Shown here in pieces: positions 24,118 through 33,351 of a DNA stretch of 45,994 bases. The DNA is taken from the NCBI GenBank assembly GCA_016235675.1, contig JACRJN010000111.1, positions 1 through 45,994 of the forward strand. Reading direction: 5' to 3'. The notes below the pieces were generated by a model that saw only the letters and a program-made list of their open reading frames with translations, did not search any database and was not told where the DNA came from. The translations under genes were made by a program, and so were the position numbers. Source of the DNA: Candidatus Schekmanbacteria bacterium (GTDB taxonomy: Bacteria; SZUA-182). The number at the start of each line of letters is the position of its first letter. Positions within the stretch are counted from its first letter, which is position 1.

Positions 24118-24778
24118 AAAGTATTATTTATGGTACGTTACGTTACCAATAACACAATATGTGTATTGTTGCAATATGTATTTTGACGGACACGGGGGGA
24201 GGGATTTTGAAATAATGTTGACCTACATCAGTAGCACAGGCATCTTGCCTGTGATGTGGGCAACGCCCACACAAAAACGGTACAATTACTGGAAGTCGTT
24301 GGTTGAATCAGAGTTTCCATCCCATGCCGCAACACAGGCAAGATGCCTGTGCTACCAAATAACCTGAGTTCGGGATAAGATAAATCGTAGTCCCAGCCCT
24401 TTAGGGCTGATTTTCATGGCGAAGCCATGCAATAACGACTCACAAATGGTTAAATCTTCTCAAGTTAATTCACCCCTTTCGGACTGAACATGCCTTTTAT
24501 CTCAGCCTAAGGCTGAAAATGCGTGGCTAAAGCCACGGGACTACATTTTTATGTCGAACTCAGGTTAAATAGCAAACACAGGCTGGAAGCCTGTGCTACC
24601 GAATGCAGAACAACATTGATGTTTCGGCGTGTTCCCACGCCGAAACATCAATTAAGACTCTAAGTCTGTCATTCCCGAATGTCTTTATCGGGAATCTGGT
24701 TTTTCAAGCAGTTAAAACCAGATTCCCGCTCAAAATCACTGCGGGAAGACAGATTGAGGACTTGTGCAAGAAGCTCAA
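24118..24778. repeat. Repeat-filled gap upstream of PEP-CTERM gene
   Basis: No gene. From left to right: ACAGGCATCTTGCCTGT at about 24237 with its inverted partner ACAGGCAAGATGCCTGT near 24331; a compound palindrome 24361-24567 with arms CCTGAGTTCGGGATAAG / CGAACTCAGG around AGCCCTTTAGGGCT and CATGGC-GAAGCCATG hairpins; an ACAGGCTGGAAGCCTGT hairpin near 24581; a perfect 16-bp stem TTGATGTTTCGGCGTG at 24616-24651; and a GTCATTCCCGAAT-family element at 24669-24752. Confidence 0.75.
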
Positions 24779-27700
24779 TTATTTCAACCTGTCCAAAATC
24801 CCCCGAATCTCCCTGCAGACCTGATCCTCTTCAAAATGGGCTTGCTTCACCACCAATTGATTTTCCGGGGTAATGGACATAATGCGCGGATTTTTCTGCA
24901 CCAAACCGACAACCTTTTGGGGCGATATGGGGGTATGTTCGCTGAAACTGAAGCGATAGGCTTTGTTTTCCCGCTGGACTTTGGTGACTCCCAGGCGGCG
25001 CAGGACTATTTTCAGCGCCATTATTTCCAGCAATAGGGCGGCATCGATGGGCGGGCGGCCATAGCGGTCTTTCAATTCATCCACCAAACGCTGCAATTCC
25101 GCCTCATTTTCCACGGTGGACAGGCGTTTATACATGGTCAGGCGCTGGTTGGTGTCGGGGATGTATTCCTCGGACAGACGGGCGTTGAGGTTCAATTCCA
25201 GCAGCGGCTCGATGCGGGCTTGCGCGGCCTGCCCCTTGATCTCGTTCATGGCTTCGTCCAGCATTTGGCAATAGAGGTCAAAGCCGATCATATCGATTTG
25301 ACCGGACTGCTCTGCACCCAAAACATTTCCCGCCCCCCGGATTTCCAGGTCATGGGCGGCGATGCGGAAACCCGCTCCCAACTGGCTCAATTCCTTGATG
25401 ACCTTCAAACGCTTGCGGGCGTTATCGTTCAAAATCTGGCCGGGAGGGATCAGCAGGTAAGCGTAGGCGCGCTGGGTTGAGCGTCCCACCCTGCCGCGTA
25501 ATTGATACAACTGCGCCAGACCGAAGGCGTCGGCGCGATTGATGATAATGGTGTTGGCGCGGGATATATCCAGCCCCGATTCGATAATGGTGGTGGAGAT
25601 CAAGACGTCGTACTTGCCGCTTATGAAATCCAGCATGATCCCTTCCAGCACATGCTCGGACATCTGCCCGTGAGCCACCACCAGCCGCGCCTCAGGTGCC
25701 AGATGGCGGATTTGATCGGCGATCTGCTCGATGTTTTCCACCCGGTTGTGGACGAAAAACACCTGCCCGCCGCGCCCAATTTCCCGCATAATGGCCTCGC
25801 GGATCAGAGACTTGTCAAAAGCCGCCACCTCGGTATGAATATCCATGCGGCCTTCCGGCGGGGTGTCGATGATGCTCAAATCGCGCATCCCGGATAAGGC
25901 GTAATGCAGTGTGCGGGGGATCGGGGTGGCGGTCATGGTCAGAACGTCTACTTCGCTCTTAAGGGCTTTGATTTTTTCCTTATGCCTGACCCCGAAGTGC
26001 TGCTCCTCATCCACCACCAATAAGCCCAGATTTGCGAATTTTGTGCCTTCCTGCAACAGACTGTGTGTGCCGATGATTACATCGATTGTTCCATCCTTCA
26101 ACCCCTGGATAATATCCTTGCGCTCCTTGAGGCTGCGAAAGCGGCTGAACATCTCCACCTTGAAGGGGTAAGAGGCGAAACGCTGAGAGAAGTTTTTATA
26201 GTGTTGCTGCGCTAAAATGGTCGTAGGCACCAGAACCGCTACCTGCTTGCCGTCCGTTGCCGCCTTGAAAGCCGCCCGAATGGCCACCTCGGTCTTGCCG
26301 TAGCCGACATCCCCGCAAACCAGGCGATCCATCGGTTTTTCCTGTTCCATGTCGTTTTTGACTTCCTCGATTACCCGCAACTGATCCGGCGTTTCAGTAT
26401 ACTCAAATGCGGCTTCGAACTCCTTCTGCCAGTGGGTATCCGGGGCAAAAGCGTGTCCGCCCAGCACCTTGCGCGCCGCCGAAATCCGGATCACCTCATC
26501 GGCCATGGCCAGCAGGTCGGCTTTAATTTGAGCCTTTTGCCGCTCCCATTTCTTACCGCCCAGCTTATGCAGTTCAATCTGCCGCTCGCTGTCCCCGCTC
26601 ATGTATTTCTGCACCAGATAAAGGCGATCCAGCGGCACATAAAGCTTATCGTTATCCTGATATTCGATCAGCAGGAAATCCAGGATGCGGTTTTCCAGTT
26701 CCAGCTTGGTCAAACCCAAGTAGCGCCCGATGCCGTGATCCACGTGCACCACATAATCGCCTACCTGCAAGTCGCTGAAGGTGGAGAGAAAACGGCTGCT
26801 GCGGTAAGCAGAGCGCGGACGCTGCTTTTTTACCTCACCGAAGATGTCGCCTTCGCTGATGATGGTGAAAAACTCGCCTGGAAGACGAAAGCCGCCGGGC
26901 AGATCGCCGACGGTGATTAACAACCGCTCTTCATCCGTTGCTTTTTGCTGCCAGTTCCAATGCAGATTTATGACCAGAGCCGCCACTAAATCATAATCCA
27001 GAAACACCTCCTGCATCCGTTGCGCTTGCCCCTCGCTACCGCACACCACCAACACCCGCTCCCCCTGATCGATCCATTCGCCGATGCGTTTGCTGACCTG
27101 CGCCAGGTGGCTTTGCTCCTTCTGCATCTTTATGTGGATGTCGGCCAGTTTGATGGATTTGACCTCGTATTGCAGCGGCGCTGCGGCTTCTTTCTCCTTG
27201 GTGATGGAGAGGGAGGTCAGATCGATCAGCGGATGACGGCTGACGGCGCGCTTACATTGTTCCCAGGTCAGATAGGCTAAATCCGGGGCCGGATAGGGAG
27301 TCTTGCCGATTTGGTGGAATTCCTGATGAGTCTTATGCTCAAAATCCGCCCCTTGTTTTTCCAAATACTCCGGCTCGTCCTGTACGATGATGGTATCATC
27401 CGACAGGTAATCGAATAAAGTTTCGGTTTTTTCATACAGGAAGGGCAGGTATTGCTCGATTCCGGCAAAGTGCTGCTTTAGCTCCAGACGTGTGAGTAAT
27501 TCTTCCTGTAAGATTGATTCGCCTAAATTCAGGTGTTGGATGTTTTGTTTCAAACGCTCGATGGTTTGCTGGCTTAAGATGGCTTCGCTGGCCGGCAGGA
27601 TAGTAATCTCGTTCAAATCCTGTAAAGACCGCTGAGACTCGTAATCGAAAAAGCGCAGGGAGGCGATTTCATCCCCGAAAAGTTCCACCCGCACCGGATG

Positions 27701-28309
27701 GTCATACCCCGGCCCCCACAGATCGATAATCCCGCCGCGGATGGAGAATTCCTCCTGCCGCTCCACCATGTCCACCGCCTGGTAGCCGGCTTGTTGCAGT
27801 TTGGCCAGTAATTTCTCCCGCTCGATTTCCTCCCCCACCGCTAACAGTTCCGCTACGTTACCCAAAACCTGCCTGGGGATGAGACGCTGCATCACCGCGG
27901 TCAGCGGGGTAACGATCAGCGGGTTGCCTTCGCCCATCAGCAGTTGATAGAGCAGGTGCAGGCGTTGGGCGACAATCTCATTCTGCGGGGATAACGGCTC
28001 ATAGGGCAGAATTTCCCAGGAGGGAAAGTAGGCAATGGTCTTATCCGTAATTTGGGCGGTCAGCAGCTTATGAAAGAATTTAATATCCTGAAAAAGCGCC
28101 GCACCCTCGACGGCAGATGCCGTAATCACCAGAACAGGCCGCTCCTGCATCACATGCAGCCCGGCAATCAGCAGTCCCCGCGCCCCGCCCCATAATCCTT
28201 TGAGGCTGACGCGCTTTTGGCCGTGGTGTAATTTGTCCAGGATGGGAGTAAGCCAGAGTTCCAGGTTGAAGAGGGATCTTTCTTTAATTGAATTATTGTT
28301 TATTGCCAT
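24779..28309 (-). CDS. mfd: Transcription-repair coupling factor
   Basis: A 1176-residue Mfd, a DNA translocase that removes stalled RNA polymerase and recruits UvrA to the lesion. The N-terminal UvrB-like module has KGLWGGARGLLIAGLHVMQE and YFPSWEILPYEPLSPQNEI. The CarD-like polymerase-interaction domain lies near residue 520 (VGDYVVHVDHGIGRYLGLTK). The helicase core has Walker A (CGDVGYGKTEVAIRAAFKA, about 665), DEEQHFGVRHKEK (about 767), VLTMTATPIPRTLHYALSG and the translocation motif QLRGRVGRSTQRAYAYL. The C-terminal TRCF domain includes IPDTNQRLTMYKRLS. Length and motif order are normal, so it should be functional. It sits alone between two PEP-CTERM genes. Confidence 0.97.
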   Translation of the reverse strand: MAINNNSIKERSLFNLELWLTPILDKLHHGQKRVSLKGLWGGARGLLIAGLHVMQERPVLVITASAVEGAALFQDIKFFHKLLTAQITDKTIAYFPSWEILPYEPLSPQNEIVAQRLHLLYQLLMGEGNPLIVTPLTAVMQRLIPRQVLGNVAELLAVGEEIEREKLLAKLQQAGYQAVDMVERQEEFSIRGGIIDLWGPGYDHPVRVELFGDEIASLRFFDYESQRSLQDLNEITILPASEAILSQQTIERLKQNIQHLNLGESILQEELLTRLELKQHFAGIEQYLPFLYEKTETLFDYLSDDTIIVQDEPEYLEKQGADFEHKTHQEFHQIGKTPYPAPDLAYLTWEQCKRAVSRHPLIDLTSLSITKEKEAAAPLQYEVKSIKLADIHIKMQKEQSHLAQVSKRIGEWIDQGERVLVVCGSEGQAQRMQEVFLDYDLVAALVINLHWNWQQKATDEERLLITVGDLPGGFRLPGEFFTIISEGDIFGEVKKQRPRSAYRSSRFLSTFSDLQVGDYVVHVDHGIGRYLGLTKLELENRILDFLLIEYQDNDKLYVPLDRLYLVQKYMSGDSERQIELHKLGGKKWERQKAQIKADLLAMADEVIRISAARKVLGGHAFAPDTHWQKEFEAAFEYTETPDQLRVIEEVKNDMEQEKPMDRLVCGDVGYGKTEVAIRAAFKAATDGKQVAVLVPTTILAQQHYKNFSQRFASYPFKVEMFSRFRSLKERKDIIQGLKDGTIDVIIGTHSLLQEGTKFANLGLLVVDEEQHFGVRHKEKIKALKSEVDVLTMTATPIPRTLHYALSGMRDLSIIDTPPEGRMDIHTEVAAFDKSLIREAIMREIGRGGQVFFVHNRVENIEQIADQIRHLAPEARLVVAHGQMSEHVLEGIMLDFISGKYDVLISTTIIESGLDISRANTIIINRADAFGLAQLYQLRGRVGRSTQRAYAYLLIPPGQILNDNARKRLKVIKELSQLGAGFRIAAHDLEIRGAGNVLGAEQSGQIDMIGFDLYCQMLDEAMNEIKGQAAQARIEPLLELNLNARLSEEYIPDTNQRLTMYKRLSTVENEAELQRLVDELKDRYGRPPIDAALLLEIMALKIVLRRLGVTKVQRENKAYRFSFSEHTPISPQKVVGLVQKNPRIMSITPENQLVVKQAHFEEDQVCREIRGILDRLK

Positions 28310-28639
28310 TGCATTAAAAAAACTGTTGGTAACCAGTGATAATATTTCCCTTTTTAGCCGTAGTGCCAGGGCTTTAGCCCTGGAAGTTCAGCCCTGAAGG
28401 GCGGACTACGGAATTTAAGATTTTTTCCTGATGCAAACAAAAAAGTCTTTCTGTCTATACACTACCAAAAATTTATAATATCCAAAAAGTAATTTATTGT
28501 CAAATGGTTATATAGCCCAATTTTTGGTCACGCTTTTTACTTGACAATAATTCTGCTTGTGGTATATCATAACTCATATATATAATGATTGACTGACAGG
28601 TACTATATCGACAGAACATCAAAACAATGAGGAGGTATT
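28310..28639. promoter_or_regulatory. Intergenic region with palindrome and PEP-CTERM gene promoter
   Basis: A double hairpin at 28358-28411 is bounded by CCGTAG / CTACGG and holds CCAGGGCTTTAGCCCTGG and GCCCTGAAGGGC. Further right, TTGACA at 28541-28546 and TATCAT at 28565-28570 (18-base spacer) form a likely promoter for the gene at 28640. The rest is AT-rich without other structure. Confidence 0.6.
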
Positions 28640-29374
28640 ATGAAAGTGAAAAAGCTGGGTGGAGTGTGTCTTGTAACCTTCTTTTTGCTCTTATTGTCGC
28701 TTAATGCCGGCGCGGCAACAATTTTTAGCGATGATTTTAATGACGGGAATGCTGCGGGATGGGCTTTTTATGGCCCCAATTCAGGCTACTGGTCAGTCAA
28801 CAACGGGACATTGCATCACAATAGTCCTGGCGGCTATAACTCTTACAGTGAATTTGCTCTGATTGACGGGATTACTACACCTAACCGGTTTACCCTGGAA
28901 GCAGATATAAACGTTCTTGGCAGTAAATATGGAAACGATTGGGGACACGTCGGATTAATCTGGGGAGTAAACGATTTTAATTACCCTTTCCAATCCTTTA
29001 ATACCTCATATCTGAGAACCCATCAGGATCGGGTAACAAACTGGAGTCAGGTAAACGGTAACTGGGCATACGGAAATGAGAGGTTTTTGAATGTTACCGG
29101 CGGAGCGACTAATGGGGTGACTTATCATCTAAAGGTGGATGTTGACTATACGACGCGTTTAATGACTGTGGGTTTGAATTCCGACTCCATAACTTTTAGC
29201 GATTCCACTTTTGATTTATTAAATCAGAACAGCGGCGGCGGTATTGGTCTGATTAGCTGGAATGACCACATATCTTACGATAATGTCAGATTAACTGTTG
29301 TCCCGGAACCGGCAACAATATTGCTTTTAGTGCCTGGTTTTTTGGGTATGATTGGGTATAAAAAAGGCAGATAA
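28640..29374 (+). CDS. PEP-CTERM exported protein, lectin/glucanase-like body
   Basis: 244 residues with a strong ribosome binding site (GAGGAGGTATT). The signal peptide is GGVCLVTFFLLLLSLNAGAA. The body begins IFSDDFNDGNAAGWAFYGPN and continues with NRFTLEADINVLGS, WGHVGLIWGVNDFNY and GGIGLISWNDHISYDNVRLT. This pattern, FxDDFxDG...W near the start and G(I/V)GLxxW..xxxYDNVxL at the end, is typical of LamG/DUF1080-like jelly-roll domains that bind or cut carbohydrates. The C-terminus VVPEPATILLLVPGFLGMIG with YKKGR is a PEP-CTERM signal. It should be exported and anchored or released by an exosortase. Confidence 0.9.
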   Translation: MKVKKLGGVCLVTFFLLLLSLNAGAATIFSDDFNDGNAAGWAFYGPNSGYWSVNNGTLHHNSPGGYNSYSEFALIDGITTPNRFTLEADINVLGSKYGNDWGHVGLIWGVNDFNYPFQSFNTSYLRTHQDRVTNWSQVNGNWAYGNERFLNVTGGATNGVTYHLKVDVDYTTRLMTVGLNSDSITFSDSTFDLLNQNSGGGIGLISWNDHISYDNVRLTVVPEPATILLLVPGFLGMIGYKKGR

Positions 29375-29402
29375 ACGAAAGTAAAAATTTCCGGTTGTAG
29401 AT

Positions 29403-29434
29403 GGGCTGTGCTTGCCAATTGGTGAGCACAGCCC
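29403..29434. terminator. Hairpin between convergent genes
   Basis: GGGCTGTGCT and AGCACAGCCC form a perfect 10-bp stem with a 12-base loop between the PEP-CTERM gene and the convergent lipoprotein gene. No T-run follows, so it may be a weak bidirectional terminator or another repeat. Confidence 0.5.
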
Positions 29435-29437
29435 ACC

Positions 29438-30070
29438 CTACTCCAGCGGCTTTTCCAGAAAATCCCAGTCGATTTTTAATTGGGCGACGGCGCTGGCGAA
29501 TTCGAGGGAAAAGCGGCATTTTTGCTCGTCGATTACCGGCAGATTCTGGCAGGTGTTGGGAAATGTAATTTTATACACCCGTTTGAATTGAGCGATGAAG
29601 GGATAATACGACTTAAGATAAATCGGCACCTCTTTCATGTGTTCAACCGAAATAGGTTCCACTCGCAGTCCGCCGGAGCCTGCCAGACTGACTTTCCAGA
29701 TGGTGTCGTCTTTTTCCAGCTTTTGCCAGTCTTCTTCATCGCTGAAAATGGCGACGATGAATTGCAGTCCCTTTTCGGCGTCCGCCTTTTGTTCCTGGGC
29801 TAACTTCTCTTGTTCCTGGGGGGTAAGATGCAAATCCTCGATATATTGCTTGATGAAAGCCCGACGCACATCGGAGTGCATATAGGTTGCGGAGACCAGC
29901 AGGATAGTGTTCATGCCGTGATAAACCTTACCCGTTTGCGTCCATTTGCGCAAAAGCAGCGGGAAAGATTCGGGCGGCTGCCGCCACCAGAAGTAACGGG
30001 GCTGGCAGGATAAGGTTAAACTTAGCGCGATCAGAAGAAGACAGGATAAGCGTTTTATTCTGCTGTGCAT
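29438..30070 (-). CDS. Hypothetical lipoprotein
   Basis: 210 residues. The N-terminus RIKRLSCLLLIALSLTLSC ends in a lipobox (LTLSC), so it should be lipid-anchored. The mature part has WRQPPESFPLLLRKWTQTGK, HLTPQEQEKLAQEQKADAEK (charged helix), and VYKITFPNTCQNLPVIDEQK near the end. It contains no known catalytic motif that I recognise. It precedes the DUF1858 gene's 3' side by 15 bases and is likely co-transcribed with it. Envelope location is well supported; function unknown. Confidence 0.75.
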   Translation of the reverse strand: MHSRIKRLSCLLLIALSLTLSCQPRYFWWRQPPESFPLLLRKWTQTGKVYHGMNTILLVSATYMHSDVRRAFIKQYIEDLHLTPQEQEKLAQEQKADAEKGLQFIVAIFSDEEDWQKLEKDDTIWKVSLAGSGGLRVEPISVEHMKEVPIYLKSYYPFIAQFKRVYKITFPNTCQNLPVIDEQKCRFSLEFASAVAQLKIDWDFLEKPLE

Positions 30071-30085
30071 TTATCCCTCTATCTG

Positions 30086-30280
30086 TTACTTCTTCAGTAA
30101 ATTATTCAAATCGGTCATCAGCGTATCCAAGTCAATGCCGTGCATTAATGCTCCGTTTTCGATGGATTCAGCCATCGCCCCCATACAGGAAAAGCATCCC
30201 ATGTGGTATTTATTGAATACTTCTACTACTTTGGGATCAACCTGTAGCGCCTCACCGATTGACATTTCTTTTGTGAACAT
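30086..30280 (-). CDS. DUF1858 redox-disulfide protein
   Basis: A 64-residue protein. MSIGEALQVDPKVVEVFNKY is followed by HMGCFSCMGAMAES with a C-x2-C pair, then a helix ending DLDTLMTDLNNLLKK. This is the DUF1858 / hybrid-cluster-protein-associated disulfide domain, a small helical domain found free-standing or fused to redox enzymes in anaerobes. The free-standing form is expected to undergo disulfide exchange. A ribosome binding site (AAGGAGGAAAAA) precedes the ATG. It suggests an anaerobic or facultative host, but only weakly. Confidence 0.85.
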   Translation of the reverse strand: MFTKEMSIGEALQVDPKVVEVFNKYHMGCFSCMGAMAESIENGALMHGIDLDTLMTDLNNLLKK

Positions 30281-30430
30281 TTTTTCCTCCTTGATTATTC
30301 ATTAGTAAAAAATCCTTGTATTCTTAGGGAAGTTATGATAGCATAATTTTTCTTTCCGGCAAATAGTTTTTGTAGTCTCTTTTATAAATTATAATCAAAT
30401 TTTTGATTTTTCAAGAGGAGGTTTTTTTCA

Positions 30431-30622
30431 ATGGCTGGGACTTGTGATATTTGCGGCAAAGGCATTCAATTCGGCAATAAGGTGAGCCATGCCAATAACA
30501 AGGCCAAGAAAATATGGCATCCGAATATTCAAAAAGCCCATGTAATAGTTAACGGCACTACCAAACATGTCGATATTTGCACCAAGTGTCTGAGTGCAGG
30601 CAAGGTACAAAAGATAGCGTAG
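30431..30622 (+). CDS. rpmB: 50S ribosomal protein L28
   Basis: 63 residues with a strong ribosome binding site (AAGAGGAGG). CDICGKGIQFGNKVSHANNK is the conserved N-terminus, RNA-binding basic residues follow, and CTKCLSAGKVQKIA ends the protein. The two C-x2-C pairs make it the zinc-binding (C+) form. It binds 23S rRNA near the exit-tunnel side of the large subunit. It stands alone on the plus strand between minus-strand genes; rpmG is not adjacent. Confidence 0.95.
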   Translation: MAGTCDICGKGIQFGNKVSHANNKAKKIWHPNIQKAHVIVNGTTKHVDICTKCLSAGKVQKIA

Positions 30623-30687
30623 GTTTTAAAAATGACATTAAAACAGGTGGACACAGCCCACCCTACATTTTTTCGTGTTTTTCGTGG

Positions 30688-31101
30688 CTAAATTTTTGGC
30701 TTTTTCGCCTTATCCAACGTTTGATTAACCAAGCGATCGGCGGCTTTATTTTCTTCCCTGGGGATATGCTTAAACACAATCCGCTCGAACTTTTGCGCCA
30801 GTTTTTGCGCCTGTCCGAAGAGGGGTATCAAACCCTCGTGTTTTACTTTATATTTCCCTTGCATCTGTTTGACGATAAGTTCGGAATCAGCATGTAGTTC
30901 CACCTGGGTTGCGCCCAATGCCTGCGCCCTGGTCAAGCCTAAGATCATACCTTGATATTCGGCGATATTATTGGTAGCCTGCCCCAAATAACAGGCTTGC
31001 TGCTCCAGTAAATTATTATCGCCGTTATATATTATCGCCGCCGCCGCCGCTTCTCCCGGATTGCCGCGGGAACCGCCGTCGGTAAAGATTTTCACAAGCA
31101 T
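30688..31101 (-). CDS. Ribonuclease HI-like protein
   Basis: About 137 residues. The start at 31101 has AAAGGACTAATA upstream; the longer frame to 31149 is repeat sequence. MLVKIFTDGGSRGNPGEAAA holds the first catalytic Asp. TNNIAEYQGMILGLTRA has the catalytic Glu, VELHADSELIVKQMQGKYKV the third Asp, and REENKAADRLVNQTLD the last. This is the short RNase HI form related to YpdQ/RnhA-like archaeal and Gram-positive types; it cuts RNA in RNA-DNA hybrids. It follows the zinc-ribbon gene with a palindrome between them. Confidence 0.9.
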   Translation of the reverse strand: MLVKIFTDGGSRGNPGEAAAAAIIYNGDNNLLEQQACYLGQATNNIAEYQGMILGLTRAQALGATQVELHADSELIVKQMQGKYKVKHEGLIPLFGQAQKLAQKFERIVFKHIPREENKAADRLVNQTLDKAKKPKI

Positions 31102-31125
31102 TATTAGTCCTTTTTTTATATAAAT

Positions 31126-31194
31126 GTCATTGCGAGCAGAGCGAAGCAATCTCTACTCGTGCGTTTGAGATTGCTTCGCTCTGCTCGCAATGAC
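31126..31194. repeat. ATTGCGAG-family palindrome, simple form
   Basis: GTCATTGCGAGCAGAGCGAA and its mirror TTCGCTCTGCTCGCAATGAC surround a short loop. No outer arms are visible, so this is the bare core. Confidence 0.85.
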
Positions 31195-31227
31195 GATTTT
31201 TCCCCTCAAGCCTCACTAGCTCAAGCC

Positions 31228-31944
31228 TCAAGCCTGCTTTGCCCCATACCAATACAAAATCCGGGAGCAGTGGGAGCAGAAATAAATTTTATCCCCGACT
31301 TTGAGTTCCTCATAATCCTGAGCGGGGATATTGATAAAACAGCCCTGGCAAGTGCAATTTTTCACCGCGGCGATGGCTAACCCGGCGCGTTTTTGCGCTA
31401 ATTTAGTATATTCGGCTATCATCCGGGGGCTGATCTCTCCGGCAATCCGGGTTCTCACTTCTAATCCCGCATTGATTTGCACCTGCAATTGGGCGAGATC
31501 ATCCTGCTTGGTTTTGCGTTGAATCCCCACGTTAGTTTCAATCGCTTTAATTTTCTCTTTGTTCTCTTTTACTTTGCCTTGTAATTCTTCAATCAAATCC
31601 AGGGCTTTGATAACACTTTCCTCAAGCGCCCCCTTTGCCGCTTCCTCTTGCTTAATTTCCCCCTGCATGGCTTGATATTCTTTGTTAGTTTTCAGATTAA
31701 GCATTTGTGTCTTGTACTTGCCGATTTTGACGTCTTTTTCTTCCGACTCCCTTTCCAGACGGCGGTGCTCCTTTTGCGTCTCGGACAAGCGGTCTTCCGC
31801 GGTTTTCTGCTCGGTTTGCGCCTTGTCGATTTCAGTTTGTAATTCTTTGATTTCTTTTTCCAGTTGAGCGCATTTTTTTTGTAAATCGACATTCTTTTTG
31901 TCTACTTCCTGTAATTCAATCAACTTCTTAATTTCGGCTTTCAC
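31228..31944 (-). CDS. C4-type zinc-ribbon coiled-coil protein (zf-RING_7/DUF164)
   Basis: 238 residues. Residues about 1-170 are a long coiled coil (LIELQEVDKKNVDLQKKCAQ, EEKDVKIGKYKTQMLNLKTN, KEYQAMQGEIKQEE). The C-terminus has NCTCQGCFINIPAQ and YFCSHCSRILYW, a four-cysteine zinc ribbon. The family (PF02591) is widespread and commonly encoded next to a Nif3-like protein, exactly as here (15-base gap). Likely a nucleic-acid or RNA-processing-associated factor; its reaction is unknown. Confidence 0.9.
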   Translation of the reverse strand: MKAEIKKLIELQEVDKKNVDLQKKCAQLEKEIKELQTEIDKAQTEQKTAEDRLSETQKEHRRLERESEEKDVKIGKYKTQMLNLKTNKEYQAMQGEIKQEEAAKGALEESVIKALDLIEELQGKVKENKEKIKAIETNVGIQRKTKQDDLAQLQVQINAGLEVRTRIAGEISPRMIAEYTKLAQKRAGLAIAAVKNCTCQGCFINIPAQDYEELKVGDKIYFCSHCSRILYWYGAKQA

Positions 31945-31959
31945 GGTCTTTCCCTTTTT

Positions 31960-33075
31960 TTAAAAATAAATAAACGGGTCATTGTCACCCTGATAGAATT
32001 CAACCTTTACCCCTAAACCTTCTTTATCAGACCACCCTTTAAGATTTTCGGCTAAGGTAGCCATAGCCTGATTTTCGCAAGCAAAGTGCCCGATGTCCAT
32101 AAGCGCCAGATCAAGCATCTGAGCCTGTCTTGCCTGATGGTATTTGAAATCTCCGCTGATAAATAACTGCGCTCCGGAATTTTTGGCCTGCTTTATCAAA
32201 TCCCCGCCGCTGCCGGAACAAATGGCCACCTGCTTAATCTCTTGCTGTGATTGTCCAACCCAACGCAAGCCGTTTAATTTTAACTTATCCGTCAGGATTT
32301 TGGCCAAATCCGGTAAAATATGCGGCTGCGGTAAGTCCCCGATCACGCCCAATCCGGTTTTAGTGCCGGGATTGTGCAAAGGATATAAATCATAGGCCGG
32401 TTCCTGGTAAGGATGGTTATCTTTAATTGCCTGCAACACTGAAGGGATGACAGCTTGCGGAACGATGGTTTCCAAACGCACTTCCGCCAGGCTGTTCATC
32501 TCTCCGGCTTGCCCGACAAAGGGATGGGAACTAACCGCCGCCTGAAAAAATCCTCGTCCGGAGGTTTGGAAAGCGCAATAAGAATAATCGCCGATGACTC
32601 CCGCTCCGGTATCCCCTATAGCCTTGCGTAAAATCTCGGCCTGATCCGCCGGGACAAAAACCACTAATTTGTAGGTCTTTTCCTTGACCGGAGATAAAAC
32701 TTTTCGATTTTTCAATCCCAATAAATCGGCAACTAAATTGCTGCCGCCTAAAACACAGGCGTCAAAATTGGTGTGGGTAATGTAGATATTGAGATTATTT
32801 TGGATGATTTGCTTTAAAAGTAGTGATGAAGGTTCTTGCCGGGTGAGATTATCGATTGGGGTGAAGATTAAAGGATGGTGGGCGATGATTAATTGCGCTC
32901 CGATTTGAGCGGCGTGGCTGACGGCGCCGGGGGAGACATCCAAGGTCACCGATAAACTACTGATTTGCCCCTCCCTGTCGCCTATCTGCAAACCCACCTT
33001 ATCCCACTCTTGCGCCCAGTACATGGGAGCGATTTGTTCGACGTAACGAATAAGTTGGGGTAAAGGAACGGCCAT
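31960..33075 (-). CDS. Nif3-like dinuclear metal protein, long (YqfO) form
   Basis: 371 residues. The N-terminal half has DKVGLQIGDREGQISSLSVT, QLIIAHHPLIFTP and THTNFDACVLGGSNLVADLL. The C-terminal half has KQVAICSGSGGDLIKQAKNS, FISGDFKYHQARQA and LALMDIGHFACE. These supply the His, Asp and Glu ligands of the Nif3 dimetal centre. The central insert (about 130-235, YKLVVFVPADQAEILRKAIG ... YSYCAFQTSGRG) is the PII/CutA-like domain of the YqfO type. Members are suspected GTP cyclohydrolase I type 2-like or metallohydrolase enzymes; the true substrate is unsettled. It pairs with the zinc-ribbon gene. Confidence 0.92.
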   Translation of the reverse strand: MAVPLPQLIRYVEQIAPMYWAQEWDKVGLQIGDREGQISSLSVTLDVSPGAVSHAAQIGAQLIIAHHPLIFTPIDNLTRQEPSSLLLKQIIQNNLNIYITHTNFDACVLGGSNLVADLLGLKNRKVLSPVKEKTYKLVVFVPADQAEILRKAIGDTGAGVIGDYSYCAFQTSGRGFFQAAVSSHPFVGQAGEMNSLAEVRLETIVPQAVIPSVLQAIKDNHPYQEPAYDLYPLHNPGTKTGLGVIGDLPQPHILPDLAKILTDKLKLNGLRWVGQSQQEIKQVAICSGSGGDLIKQAKNSGAQLFISGDFKYHQARQAQMLDLALMDIGHFACENQAMATLAENLKGWSDKEGLGVKVEFYQGDNDPFIYF

Positions 33076-33149
33076 TTTTCTCTTATGCTAAGGTTTGAGG
33101 CTCGAGTAGCGAGGCTTGAGGAAAATCATGACCTTGCTTCGCAAGAGTC

Positions 33150-33303
33150 CTGGTATAGCGTTTCATAAAAAGGTATACAAACCTGTCATTGCGAGCGGTA
33201 GCGAAGCAATCCCGATTCTACTAGGCACTTCCGAGATTGCTTCGGCGATAAGACTGCCTCGCAATGACAATTAAATGTACATGTTTTTGAAACGTTATAC
33301 TAG
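33150..33303. repeat. Compound palindrome near tRNA gene
   Basis: The left arm CTGGTATAGCGTTTCA and right arm TGAAACGTTATACTAG surround an ATTGCGAG core at 33185-33268. The right end carries CTAG, while the left has decayed to CTGG. It resembles the CTAGTA-ended elements elsewhere. Confidence 0.8.
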
Positions 33304-33351
33304 CCGTTTCTCAAGCCTCAATGCGCAAGCCTCAAGCCTATTTCATATGAT

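Noticed and set aside
31102-31227. RNase P RNA or another ncRNA between the RNase H and zinc-ribbon genes
   Set aside because: The gap is too short and is accounted for by a palindrome.
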